Below, piece by piece: positions 17,408-25,813 of a DNA stretch of 54,509 bases. The notes beneath the pieces are model-generated. The model made no database searches. It saw nothing but the letters and a program-made list of their open reading frames with translations, and had not been told where the DNA came from. The first letter of the stretch is position 1. Each line of letters begins with the position of its first letter. Source of the stretch: Pseudomonadota bacterium (GTDB lineage: Bacteria; Pseudomonadota; Alphaproteobacteria; Rickettsiales; SXRF01); assembly GCA_028873525.1 (NCBI GenBank), contig JAGWIM010000004.1, positions 1 through 54,509 of the forward strand, written 5' to 3'. Both the position numbers and the translations under genes were made by a program.

Positions 17408-17436
17408 AAAATACAAAATAGATTATCTATTGTCAA
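17408..17436 (-). promoter_or_regulatory. Promoter with operator-like palindrome in the spacer
   Basis: Read leftward there is a perfect -35 TTGACA (17431-17436), a 17-base spacer and TATTTT (17408-17413). The spacer contains almost all of a perfect 15-base palindrome, AATAGAT-T-ATCTATT (17417-17431). A repressor bound there would block RNA polymerase, an arrangement common in phage and plasmid control regions. It faces the two small leftward ORFs; the C39-like gene begins 33 bases away in the other direction. Confidence 0.6.
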
Positions 17437-17468
17437 GCGCCTTAACAACGTAGGACGTGAAGGGCATT

Positions 17469-17831
17469 ATGAAACTCATAAGACAGAGGTTAGAGAATGA
17501 TTGCGGCGTTGCCTGTGTAGCGATGCTTACGGGAGTTCCATACCGTGTTGCTAAGAGAGCTATCTTTGGAAGCGGCATTGTCGGACTCACCGACGTCCCC
17601 GAAATCAAAGCTGCATTGGCTGATCTAGGCCGATTACCGGCAAATAGGCTGATTCCGCTTAGGGGTCGTGACTACCGGACATTAAATGGCTTGGCTTTGC
17701 TCAAGGTAAACATTAGATCCAATCGTAAGTGGCACTGGGTAGTTTGGAGTGGGAAGAAATTGCTTGATCCTAAAGTACCTCCATACCAACCCTCTCGGCT
17801 TCGCCCTGTATCATACCTGAGTGTAGAATGA
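17469..17831 (+). CDS. Small stand-alone C39-like cysteine peptidase
   Basis: This 120-residue protein has the plan of the papain-like peptidase C39 domain: Q6 then D11-C12-G13 (RQRLENDCGVACVAML), H89 in KWHWVVWSG, and D100 in LLDPK. Together these give a Cys-His-Asp triad with its oxyanion-hole Gln. In ABC exporters this domain cuts double-glycine leaders; here there is no membrane or ATPase part. The ATG at 17469 has AAGGG at 17460-17464 about four bases upstream; a GTG at 17457 is less likely. The substrate is unknown. It lies in an AT-rich island with two small ORFs, which could be a peptide system, but no double-glycine leader is visible. Confidence 0.65.
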   Translation: MKLIRQRLENDCGVACVAMLTGVPYRVAKRAIFGSGIVGLTDVPEIKAALADLGRLPANRLIPLRGRDYRTLNGLALLKVNIRSNRKWHWVVWSGKKLLDPKVPPYQPSRLRPVSYLSVE

Positions 17832-17845
17832 ACCGAAGTTTTCCC

Positions 17846-18742
17846 CTATGGGGGGAGGAAAAATTTGATGCTATGCACGCAGGTAAAGGCGATGCGGTTT
17901 TTTCGCGCGCGGGAAAACTGCCGCGCCGATGCAACGATATGCCGCACGATGCGCTCGCCCAGTGAACTCGCGCCGAATTCGGGGTGCCACTGGACGCCCA
18001 TGATGCACTGCCCGGCATAGTCGCCGTCCGGGTCGGACTCGATGGCTTCGGCGAGATAACCCATCGTGCCGTCGGGCAGCCGCACCGTGTCGGTGACGGC
18101 AGAGACGCAAAGCCCCGGCGCGATGATGTCCAGCGCCTGGTGATGCAGGCTGTTTTCCATCAGCACCGTTGGGCAACCGCTTCCGCGCACGAACGGCATC
18201 CTGATGCCGCGCGCGATTTGCGCCAGCGCCGTGTCCTCCTTGATAACGATCGGCACGACCGGGATGTGCAGCGCGATGCCGCGCCGCGCCTGCATGTGCC
18301 TGTCGCTGCCCACCATGTCGGGGATGTGCTGGTGCAGCGTGCCGCCGAGCGAGACGTTGATGCGCTGCATCCCGCCGCAGACGCCGAGCAGCGGCATTTT
18401 CGCCGCCAGCGCCGCCTGCAAGATGGCTTCCTCGTAACGCGCGCGCGCCGCGCCTTTGGGAATGGCCATTTCGCTTCTCGTATGCGGATGGCATTTCCGC
18501 TTATGGCTATCTTCCGGATAACGATGGGCATAGCGCTTGGGATCGATATCGAGACTGTTGCCCATCAGCACCAGCGCGTTGATGCGGCCGAGGTCGCGGG
18601 CGACGGCGGCGGTCAGACTCTTCACCTGGCTGGAGAGGAATGCCGCCGCCGCTCCTGCCTCGCGGATCTGCCGCATCATGGCGCGCACCGATTTGGTATG
18701 CGCGGACGCGCCGCTGACGCCGATGGTGCAGATGGGTCTCAT
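17846..18742 (-). CDS. Class I glutamine amidotransferase-like hydrolase (peptidase C26)
   Basis: This resembles gamma-glutamyl-GABA hydrolase (PuuD) and relatives, which cut gamma-glutamyl amides. The nucleophile elbow GVCGGMQRINVSLGGTLHQH is complete, and the catalytic His-Glu pair is present in MGVQWHPEF. The 298-residue length is slightly above the family norm because of a C-terminal extension (RKNRIAF onwards). The ATG at 18742 was chosen over a GTG at 18760; neither has a clear ribosome-binding site. Its 3' end is separated by 14 bases from the convergent C39-like gene. The true substrate is not evident: no polyamine or GABA genes are nearby. Confidence 0.9.
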   Translation of the reverse strand: MRPICTIGVSGASAHTKSVRAMMRQIREAGAAAAFLSSQVKSLTAAVARDLGRINALVLMGNSLDIDPKRYAHRYPEDSHKRKCHPHTRSEMAIPKGAARARYEEAILQAALAAKMPLLGVCGGMQRINVSLGGTLHQHIPDMVGSDRHMQARRGIALHIPVVPIVIKEDTALAQIARGIRMPFVRGSGCPTVLMENSLHHQALDIIAPGLCVSAVTDTVRLPDGTMGYLAEAIESDPDGDYAGQCIMGVQWHPEFGASSLGERIVRHIVASARQFSRARKNRIAFTCVHSIKFFLPP

Positions 18743-18784
18743 CGCGCCATAGTAGCACAAAAAAACCGACAGAAAATAAGGGAA

Positions 18785-21307
18785 TTAGCCCGTTTTTTTC
18801 TTCCGGGTGAATTTTTTCTTAGGGGAAGCGGCCTTGGCGGCAAGCAGCGGGACGGCTTCTTCCAGCGAAAAACTTTCCAGCGATGCGCCCTTTGGCAGGG
18901 TGGCGTTGAGCTTGCCGTGTTTCACATACGGGCCGTATTGCCCCTTGTAGAGCGCGACCTCGCCGCCGTCCGCCGGGTGCTTGCCGAGGATGCGCAGCGG
19001 TGTGGCTTTCGCGCGCTCGCCCTTTTTCGGGGCGTTGGCCAGCACTTCGACCGCGCGGTTGATGCCGATGGTGAGCGGGTCTTCCTCCTTCGGCAGCGTG
19101 GTGAATTTTCCGTCATGCAGCAGGTACGGCCCGAACTTGCCGTTATTGACGAGGATGGGTTTTCCAGTATCGGGATGCATACCCAGCTCGCGCGGCAGCG
19201 CCAGCAGTTGCAGCGCAATTTCGAGCGTGATGTTTTCCGGCCGCATGGTTTTGAAGAGGCTCACGCGTTTGGGTTTGTCGCCCTCGCCGCGCTGCGCATA
19301 GACGCCGTAAGGCCCCTTCCGCAGGCTGACATCCTCGCCGTCCGGTGATTTGCCCAGCGCGCGCGGCCATGTGAATTCCACGCCTTCGGCGTCGATCATC
19401 GCCGGGCTGGCGCGCTGGCCGATCTGCTCCTTGTGGTTGCATTCGGGATAGTTCGAGCAGGCGATATACGGGCCGAACCGCCCGATTTTTAAGCCCAGAC
19501 GCCCCGTGCCGCAGGCCGGGCAGACGCGGGGATCCTTACCTTCCTTGGCGGCGCCGAATGCATAAGAGGCGAGTAAAAGGTCGAGCGCTTCCAGCACCTG
19601 CGAGACGGTCAACTCTTTGCTCTCATTAATCTTGAGAATAAAATCCTTCCAGAAATCGCGCAGCAATTCCTTCCATTCGCGCTCGCCGGCCGAGACATCA
19701 TCAAGGCGGGATTCCAGATCGGCGGTGAAATCATATTCCACGTACTGCGTGAAGAAGCTGACAAGGAAGGCGTTGACCAGCCGCCCGAGTGATTCGGCGA
19801 TGAAGCGCTTTTTGTCGAGCCGCACATAGCCGCGATCCTGCAGCACCGAGATGATGGAGGCATAAGTGGACGGGCGGCCAATGCCCAGCTCTTCGAGCTT
19901 TTTGACCAGGCTCGCTTCCGAATAGCGCGGCGGCGGCTCGGTGAAATGCTGCTCGGGCGTGATGTCTTTGGCGGTGAGCGCCTCGTCCTGCTTCAGCACT
20001 GGCAACTTGGCTTCGCCTTCTTCATCGTTCTCGTCGTCGCGGCCTTCCATGTAGAGCTTCAGGAAGCCGTCGAACCGCACGACCGAGCCGGAAGCGCGCA
20101 GCACGGCTTGATGGTCACTGGCGGCAATATCCACGATGAGCTGATCGAACAGCGCGTTTTCCATCTGGCTCGCCACCATGCGCTTCCAGATAAGCTCATA
20201 CAGCCGCGCCTGATCCTGCTCCAGCGCCCCGCCGATTTTTTCCACCGTCTGCGTAACATCGGTGGGGCGGATGGCTTCGTGCGCTTCCTGCGCGTTTTTG
20301 GATTTTGTTTTGTACGCGCGCGGCGCACCGGGCACATAATTCCGGCCGAAGGCGCTGCCGATATAACCGCGCGCCGCATTCACCGCGTCCTGCGACACGG
20401 TAACGCCGTCGGTACGCATGTAGGTAATATGCCCGGCCTCGTAGAGTTTCTGCGCCGTCTGCATGGTGCGCTTGGCGCCGAAACCAAGTTTGCGCGCCGC
20501 TTCCTGCTGTAGCGTCGAGGTGGTGAACGGCGGCGCCGGATAGCGGCGGACTTCCTTGGGTTCGAGCCGCGCGACTTTATACTGTTTGGTTTTCAGGTCG
20601 GCGGTGATGTCCTTCGCCTGTTTCTCCGTGGTGATGGAGAATTTTTCGAGCTTCTCGTTTTTATATTCAATCAGCCGCGCCGAAAGGTTGCTGCCGCCGG
20701 TGGAGAGCAGATCGGCCTTGATGTCCCAATATTCGCGGCTCTCAAACTGCTCGATTTCCTCGTCGCGCTCACAAATTAATCGCAGCGCCACCGACTGCAC
20801 GCGCCCGGCCGATTTGCTGCCGGGGAGCTTGCGCCACAGCACCGGAGATAAGGTGAACCCGACAAGGTAATCGAGCGCGCGGCGCGCCTGCTGCGCGTTG
20901 ACGAGGTGCATGTCGATGGCGCGCGGATGGGCGAAGGCATCGAGCACGGCTTTCCTGGTGATTTCGTCGAAGGTGACGCGGTGCACCGCTACGTCCTTGC
21001 CCAGCGCGCGCGAGGCTTTCAGCGCTTCCAGCACATGCCAGGAAATAGCCTCGCCTTCACGGTCGGGGTCGGTGGCCAGATACAGCGCGTCGGCGCCTTT
21101 CAAGGCTTTGGCGATGGGGGAGAGATGTTTTTTCGCGTCGTCGTCCACCTCGTAGGTGATGGCGAAATCCTCATCCGGCCTGACAGAACCATCCTTGGGC
21201 GGCAGGTCGCGCACATGGCCGAACGACGCCAGCACGGTATAATCCGCACCGAGATATTTATTGATGGTCTTGGCCTTGGCCGGTGATTCGACGACGACGA
21301 CGTTCAT
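18785..21307 (-). CDS. topA: DNA topoisomerase I
   Basis: This type IA topoisomerase relaxes negative supercoils by single-strand passage. The 840-residue protein begins NVVVVESPAKAKTI (Toprim start), has the acidic Toprim motif ATDPDREGEAISWH near residue 85, and the catalytic tyrosine Y296 in GHITYMRTDG. The C-terminal region has one four-Cys zinc finger (CPACGTG to CSNYPEC) and several topoisomerase C-terminal repeats with GPYGVYA, GPYLLHDG and GPYVKHG. It ends in a Lys-rich tail. It follows dprA in the usual alphaproteobacterial order, with about a 100-base gap. The ATG at 21307 is preferred over GTG at 21310. Confidence 0.97.
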   Translation of the reverse strand: MNVVVVESPAKAKTINKYLGADYTVLASFGHVRDLPPKDGSVRPDEDFAITYEVDDDAKKHLSPIAKALKGADALYLATDPDREGEAISWHVLEALKASRALGKDVAVHRVTFDEITRKAVLDAFAHPRAIDMHLVNAQQARRALDYLVGFTLSPVLWRKLPGSKSAGRVQSVALRLICERDEEIEQFESREYWDIKADLLSTGGSNLSARLIEYKNEKLEKFSITTEKQAKDITADLKTKQYKVARLEPKEVRRYPAPPFTTSTLQQEAARKLGFGAKRTMQTAQKLYEAGHITYMRTDGVTVSQDAVNAARGYIGSAFGRNYVPGAPRAYKTKSKNAQEAHEAIRPTDVTQTVEKIGGALEQDQARLYELIWKRMVASQMENALFDQLIVDIAASDHQAVLRASGSVVRFDGFLKLYMEGRDDENDEEGEAKLPVLKQDEALTAKDITPEQHFTEPPPRYSEASLVKKLEELGIGRPSTYASIISVLQDRGYVRLDKKRFIAESLGRLVNAFLVSFFTQYVEYDFTADLESRLDDVSAGEREWKELLRDFWKDFILKINESKELTVSQVLEALDLLLASYAFGAAKEGKDPRVCPACGTGRLGLKIGRFGPYIACSNYPECNHKEQIGQRASPAMIDAEGVEFTWPRALGKSPDGEDVSLRKGPYGVYAQRGEGDKPKRVSLFKTMRPENITLEIALQLLALPRELGMHPDTGKPILVNNGKFGPYLLHDGKFTTLPKEEDPLTIGINRAVEVLANAPKKGERAKATPLRILGKHPADGGEVALYKGQYGPYVKHGKLNATLPKGASLESFSLEEAVPLLAAKAASPKKKFTRKKKTG

Positions 21308-21410
21308 CACACTCTATATGCGCTGTGCGGAATTGGTGAATACGACAATGGGCTAAAGCATATATAGCAGCAAGGCCGCTTCAGCAAGGGGTATCGTGGA
21401 AGGCGAGGTT

Positions 21411-22571
21411 TTACGCCATTTCCTCCGCCGTTTCCACGTTCATTAAATACACTTTGTTTCCGGCGCTGCGCTTCAGGCGTCCGGCCAGTTCCAGTTCCAG
21501 CAATATGGCCATCACCGCCCCGGCGGGAAGCGCGCATTGATCGACCAGCTCATCCACCGACACCGCCGTTGCGCCGAGTTTTTCGAGGATGGTGCGGCGC
21601 GCGGTATCGAGTTCGCTGTCGCTTAACGCGGCGGCCATATGATCGGATGCGTAAGTCATGGCGGGGTTCTCCTCGAGCTTGCGGCCTCGCAGGTGGGCGA
21701 TGCCTTGCAGGATGTCGGCGGTGGATTCGACCATTGTCGCGCCCTGCTTGATGAGATGGTTGCCGCCGCGCGAGCGCGGGTCGAGCGGCGAGCCGGGGAC
21801 GGCGAACACCTCGCGGTTATTCTCCAGCGCGAACTTCGCCGTAATCAGCGAGCCGGATTTGGGTGAGGCTTCGACCACCACCGTGCCGAGCGCCATGCCG
21901 GCGATGATGCGGTTCCTGCCGGGAAACGCGCCGCTGAAAGGAATCGCGCCGAACGGCTGCTCGCTGGCGATGGCGCCTGATTCGCGGATTTGCCCATAGA
22001 GCGCTTCGTTTTCCGGCGGGTAGATATTGTCGATGCCGCCGGCGATGACGGCCACCGTTCCCGAGGCCAGCGATCCCTTATGCGCGAACGTGTCAATGCC
22101 GCGCGCCAGCCCCGAGGCGATGACCAGCCCGGCTTCGCCCAGTTCGCGGGCAAGCTTTTGCGCGAACTGGCAACCGGCGGCCGAGGCGTTGCGCGCGCCG
22201 ACCATCGCCACCACGCCTTTCCGCCACAGATGCGTATGCCCCAGCATGGTGAGAATCGGCGGCGGATCGGTGATAGTGTGCAGCAGCGGCGGATAATCGG
22301 ACGCGCCGTAAAGAATCATGCGTGCGCCGAATTTCTCCACGGCAGCCATTTCTTTTTCCGCTGCCTCTTTGGAGCAGGCCGAAAGCGCCCGCAATCTTCC
22401 GCCACGCAAAGACATCTCCGGGAGTACCGCGAGCGCCTCCGCCGCCGTGCCGAACCGCGCCATCAATTGAAAAAACGTCACCGGCCCGACATTGAGCGTG
22501 CGAATGAGCCGCAGCACATCGAGCAGGTTCTGCGAGGCGAGGCTGGGGTATTGCGTGGTGAATTCACTCAC
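21411..22571 (-). CDS. dprA: DNA-processing protein DprA
   Basis: DprA binds incoming single-stranded DNA during natural transformation and loads RecA. The 386-residue protein has an N-terminal SAM-like region, then the Rossmann fold with GARNAS, SGLARGIDTFAH, GGIDNIYPPEN and FPGRNRIIAGMA, and a C-terminal winged helix (about 320-386, VSVDELVDQ to RLKRSAGNKVYLM). The start is a GTG whose last bases form GTGA with the plsY stop, a four-base overlap. The open frame continues far upstream, but that part is a shadow of plsY. Confidence 0.96.
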   Translation of the reverse strand: MSEFTTQYPSLASQNLLDVLRLIRTLNVGPVTFFQLMARFGTAAEALAVLPEMSLRGGRLRALSACSKEAAEKEMAAVEKFGARMILYGASDYPPLLHTITDPPPILTMLGHTHLWRKGVVAMVGARNASAAGCQFAQKLARELGEAGLVIASGLARGIDTFAHKGSLASGTVAVIAGGIDNIYPPENEALYGQIRESGAIASEQPFGAIPFSGAFPGRNRIIAGMALGTVVVEASPKSGSLITAKFALENNREVFAVPGSPLDPRSRGGNHLIKQGATMVESTADILQGIAHLRGRKLEENPAMTYASDHMAAALSDSELDTARRTILEKLGATAVSVDELVDQCALPAGAVMAILLELELAGRLKRSAGNKVYLMNVETAEEMA

Positions 22572-23146
22572 GGCGCCGTCTTTCCAAAACGATGTTCCGT
22601 TCCATTCATGAGCCGCCGGATGTTGGCGCGATGGGTAAAAACAATCAGCAGCGCCAGAATGAATGTCGGCAGCGCCAGGCCATCTCCAAGAATATGCGCG
22701 GCAACCGGCGCGCCGGCAATGCCGGCCATCGACGCCAGCGACACGATGCGGAAAGGCAGAAATATCACCAGCCACACGGCGCAGACGATCAGCGCCAGCG
22801 GCAGGCTCAGTGCCAGCAATACGCCGATGGCGGTGGCCACGCCCTTGCCGCCTCTCCATTTCAGCCAGATCGGGAACACATGGCCAAGCACGGCGCACAG
22901 TCCGGCCAGCGACAGCGCATCGGGGGCGATGGAACGGGCGAGCAGCACAGCGGTGAACCCTTTGGCGGCGTCGCACAGCAGCGTGAGTACGGCCAGTTTT
23001 TTATTGCCGGCGCGCAGCACGTTGGTCGCGCCGATATTGCCCGAGCCGATGGCGCGCACATCGCCTAAGCCGGCCAGCCGGGTGATTATCAGCCCGAAGG
23101 GAATCGAGCCGAGCAGGTATGCCCCTATCAATAATGTTGTGATCAT
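22568..23146 (-). CDS. plsY: Acyl-phosphate:glycerol-3-phosphate acyltransferase
   Basis: PlsY adds an acyl chain from acyl-phosphate to glycerol-3-phosphate, the first step of phospholipid synthesis, in the inner membrane. The 192-residue protein has about five membrane helices and the three family motifs: SGNIGATNVLRAGNK, WLKWRGGKGVAT and, near the end, the THRANIRRLMNGTEHR segment. It overlaps the ruvX stop (ATGA) upstream and the dprA start (GTGA) downstream, so the three are translationally coupled. Confidence 0.96.
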   Translation of the reverse strand: MITTLLIGAYLLGSIPFGLIITRLAGLGDVRAIGSGNIGATNVLRAGNKKLAVLTLLCDAAKGFTAVLLARSIAPDALSLAGLCAVLGHVFPIWLKWRGGKGVATAIGVLLALSLPLALIVCAVWLVIFLPFRIVSLASMAGIAGAPVAAHILGDGLALPTFILALLIVFTHRANIRRLMNGTEHRFGKTAP

Positions 23147-23628
23147 CGCACGCTATCCAGAAACCCCTGCAGCATATAGCCTGCCGCCAGTTTGTCCACC
23201 AGCGCGTCGCGCCGCGCGCGCGACAGGTCGGCCTCGAGCATGGCGCGCTCCACCGCCATCGTGCTCAGGCGCTCGTCCCACAGCAACATCGGCAGTTCGA
23301 TATATTTTTGCAGGTTGGAAACGAACGTGCGCGTCGATTGCGCGCGCGGGCCGAGCGAGCCGTCCATGTTGATGGGATAGCCGATCACCAGCCCGGCCAC
23401 GGCATGTGCGGCGATGATTTTTTTTAGGTGCTCCATATCCTTAGTGAATTTTCCGCGCTCGATAGTGGAGAGCGGCGTGGCGATGCGGCGCGTGGCGTCG
23501 GTCAGCGCCAGTCCGATGGTTTTTTCGCCCACATCGAGGCCAAGCAGCCGTGCCGCAGACGGCAGGGCAGCAGTGAATTCGGCGGGGGAATTGGCTATTA
23601 TCAACTTGTCATTATTCACAATTGCCAT
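23143..23628 (-). CDS. ruvX: RuvX/YqgF RNase H-like nuclease
   Basis: YqgF/RuvX is an RNase H-fold protein implicated in pre-16S rRNA 5' processing and annotated as a putative Holliday junction resolvase. Conserved parts are LLGLDVGEKTIGLALTD, VIGYPINMDGS, LLWDERLST and the final DALVDKLAAGYMLQGFLD. The 161-residue length is normal, with a 25-residue N-terminal extension. It starts 38 bases from the divergent gatC, and the close spacing means their promoters must overlap the coding starts. It heads the ruvX-plsY-dprA-(topA) operon. Confidence 0.95.
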   Translation of the reverse strand: MAIVNNDKLIIANSPAEFTAALPSAARLLGLDVGEKTIGLALTDATRRIATPLSTIERGKFTKDMEHLKKIIAAHAVAGLVIGYPINMDGSLGPRAQSTRTFVSNLQKYIELPMLLWDERLSTMAVERAMLEADLSRARRDALVDKLAAGYMLQGFLDSVR

Positions 23629-23666
23629 TAAAACCGGCCTTCTCGCATTCGTTCAAGGTTTTATTT

Positions 23667-23954
23667 ATGGTATTAGATACGCAGGCGGTGGCGAAAATCG
23701 CCCGGTTGGCGCGCATTGAGGTGACGGAGGCCGACAGGGAGCATTTCGCGCGCGAGATTTCCGGCATCCTTAAGTGGGTGGAGCAGCTTTCCGAGGTGGA
23801 TACCAGGGGCGTGCCGCAGCTTACGTCGGTGTCGGCGGTGAAGCTGCCCTGGCGCGAGGACAAGGTGACGGATGGCAACCGGCAGGAAGCCGTCGTCAAA
23901 AACGCGCCGCAGTCGGACTATGGCTGCTTCGTGGTGCCGAAGGTGATGGAATAA
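23667..23954 (+). CDS. gatC: Aspartyl/glutamyl-tRNA amidotransferase subunit C
   Basis: GatC stabilises GatA in the GatCAB complex, which converts mischarged Glu-tRNA(Gln) and Asp-tRNA(Asn) to the amidated forms. The 95-residue protein has VAKIARLARIEVTE at its start, ISGILKWVEQLSEVDT in the middle, and a C-terminal PQSDYGCFVVPKV, all typical. The ATG at 23667 is preceded by AAGG; the frame stays open further upstream but those residues are not GatC-like. An extra gene separates it from gatA. Confidence 0.95.
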   Translation: MVLDTQAVAKIARLARIEVTEADREHFAREISGILKWVEQLSEVDTRGVPQLTSVSAVKLPWREDKVTDGNRQEAVVKNAPQSDYGCFVVPKVME

Positions 23955-23965
23955 GGAGAAAGACA

Positions 23966-24343
23966 ATGGCTGACATTGATCCGGCAAGTTTTGCATGTGT
24001 ATTTACAACCATCGCAGATGCAAAAGGCGTTCCTCTAACGCCTGCTATGTCAGCTTACATTGAGGCCGCCAGACAGGCTATGCAACGTGTTATGAATTCT
24101 GAACAGATTGAAGCAATTAGTGAAATACGTCACCAGCCAGTTGAAAGAATTCGAGCGGCGCTTAATAATGAACCTCTGGATTCAACGCCTCCGGGAAGAG
24201 TCGGTTCAGTTAATCATGTCCATCTGGGAGAGGCGATACGCAGCATAGGGACTGTATCGACGAGTATCAACAACCAGATAATGAGGCTGGCAAAACCCAC
24301 AGGCCATTTTCAAATCGAGCAATCTCAAGAAGCGCGGGTATAG
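23966..24343 (+). CDS. Unknown gene inserted between gatC and gatA
   Basis: This 125-residue protein is of unknown family. It is polar, Ala/Ile-rich and probably helical (for example TPAMSAYIEAARQAMQRVMN), with no signal peptide or membrane segment. A strong AAGGAGAA lies seven bases upstream of the ATG. Both gaps are about ten bases (11 after gatC, nine before gatA), so it is translated as part of the gatC-X-gatA-gatB operon. Its codons are more AT-rich than those of gatC and gatA, consistent with later insertion. The frame remains open upstream through gatC but only this part has a ribosome site. Confidence 0.65.
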   Translation: MADIDPASFACVFTTIADAKGVPLTPAMSAYIEAARQAMQRVMNSEQIEAISEIRHQPVERIRAALNNEPLDSTPPGRVGSVNHVHLGEAIRSIGTVSTSINNQIMRLAKPTGHFQIEQSQEARV

Positions 24344-24352
24344 GAAAAGTCC

Positions 24353-25813
24353 GTGAGTGATCTCCGCCAGCTTTCCCTTTCCGACATGCGCGACGGCCTC
24401 CGCGCCAAGAGATTCTCTGCCGTTGAATTGGCCGAGGCGCATCTGGATGAAATCGAGAAGACGCACGCGCATATCAATGCCTTCATCACCGTCACGCGCG
24501 ACATTGCACTGGCGCAGGCCAAGGCATCCGACGCCAAACTCGCCAAGGGCGAGGGCAGGGGCATCGAGGGCGTGCCTGTCGGCGTCAAGGATTTGTTCTG
24601 CACCAAGGATGTGCTGACGACCGCCGCCTCGCACATCCTGGATGGTTTCAAGCCGCAGTATGAATCCACCGTGACGCAGAACATCTGGAATGCGGGCGGC
24701 GTTATGCTCGGCAAGCTCAACCTTGATGAGTTCGCCATGGGTTCCTCCAATATGACAAGTTATTACGGGCCGGTGAAAAGCCCATGGACGAAAGACGGCC
24801 AGCCGCTGGTTCCCGGCGGTTCTTCCGGCGGCTCGGCGGCGGCGGTGGCGGCGCACCTTGCGCCGGTGGCGCTCGGCACCGATACGGGCGGCAGCATCCG
24901 CCAGCCGGCATCGTTCTGTGGCATTGTCGGCATCAAGCCGACTTACGGGCGTTGTTCGCGCTGGGGCATCGTTGCATTTGCCAGCTCGCTCGACCAGGCC
25001 GGGCCGCTGACCCGCAACGTACGCGATGCGGCGATTATGCTCAATGTCATGTGCGGGCATGACGTCAAGGACTCCACCAGCGCGAAGCTGGCCGTGCCGG
25101 ATTTTGAAAAGGCGCTCACCGGCAATGTGAAGGGCAAAAAAATCGGCATCCCCAAGGAATACCGGCCGGACGGGATGAATCCGGAAATCCTCGCCATGTG
25201 GGACAAGGGCGTCAAGCTGCTCAAAGAAGCGGGCGCGGAAATTGTCGACATCTCGCTGCCGCATACGAAATACGCGCTGGCGACCTATTATATCGTGGCA
25301 CCCGCCGAATGCTCCTCCAACCTGGCGCGCTATGACGGCGTGCGGTTCGGCCTGCGCGCGCCCGCCGACAGCCTCACCGAGATGTACGAAAAAACCCGCG
25401 CCGCCGGTTTCGGTCATGAGGTGAAGCGCCGCATCATGATCGGCGCCTATGTGCTCTCGGCAGGTTATTACGACGCCTATTACAAGAAGGCGCAGCAGGT
25501 GCGCTGGCTGATCGCCAATGATTTCAATGAGGCGTTTGGGAAAGTCGACGCGATTTTAACGCCGACCGCACCCTCCGCCGCCTTCGGTTTCGATTACAAA
25601 CCGAGCGACCCGGTGGAGATGTACTTGAACGACGTCTTCACCGTGCCTGCTTCGCTGGCCGGTCTGCCCGGCATCTCCATTCCCGGCGGGTTGAATAAAG
25701 AGGGATTGCCGCTCGGGCTGCAACTCATCGGCAAGGCGTTCGACGAGGAAACCGTGCTGAATGTGGCACATGCTTTGGAAAATGCACTCCAATTCAAAGG
25801 GAGAGCCGCATGA
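24353..25813 (+). CDS. gatA: Aspartyl/glutamyl-tRNA amidotransferase subunit A
   Basis: GatA is the amidase subunit: it hydrolyses glutamine and sends ammonia to GatB. The 486-residue protein has the complete amidase signature. By spacing from the motif [13 protein letters not shown], the catalytic triad is K79 (VGVKDLF), S157 and S181 ([10 protein letters not shown]). The start is GTG with AGGAAAA upstream. The stop overlaps the gatB start (ATGA). Confidence 0.97.
   Translation: MSDLRQLSLSDMRDGLRAKRFSAVELAEAHLDEIEKTHAHINAFITVTRDIALAQAKASDAKLAKGEGRGIEGVPVGVKDLFCTKDVLTTAASHILDGFKPQYESTVTQNIWNAGGVMLGKLNLDEFAMGSSNMTSYYGPVKSPWTKDGQPLVPGGSSGGSAAAVAAHLAPVALGTDTGGSIRQPASFCGIVGIKPTYGRCSRWGIVAFASSLDQAGPLTRNVRDAAIMLNVMCGHDVKDSTSAKLAVPDFEKALTGNVKGKKIGIPKEYRPDGMNPEILAMWDKGVKLLKEAGAEIVDISLPHTKYALATYYIVAPAECSSNLARYDGVRFGLRAPADSLTEMYEKTRAAGFGHEVKRRIMIGAYVLSAGYYDAYYKKAQQVRWLIANDFNEAFGKVDAILTPTAPSAAFGFDYKPSDPVEMYLNDVFTVPASLAGLPGISIPGGLNKEGLPLGLQLIGKAFDEETVLNVAHALENALQFKGRAA

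Noticed and set aside
22572-22976. N-terminal extension of dprA frame
   Set aside because: The Arg-rich stretch is antisense-like shadow of plsY; the GTG overlapping the plsY stop is the proper start.
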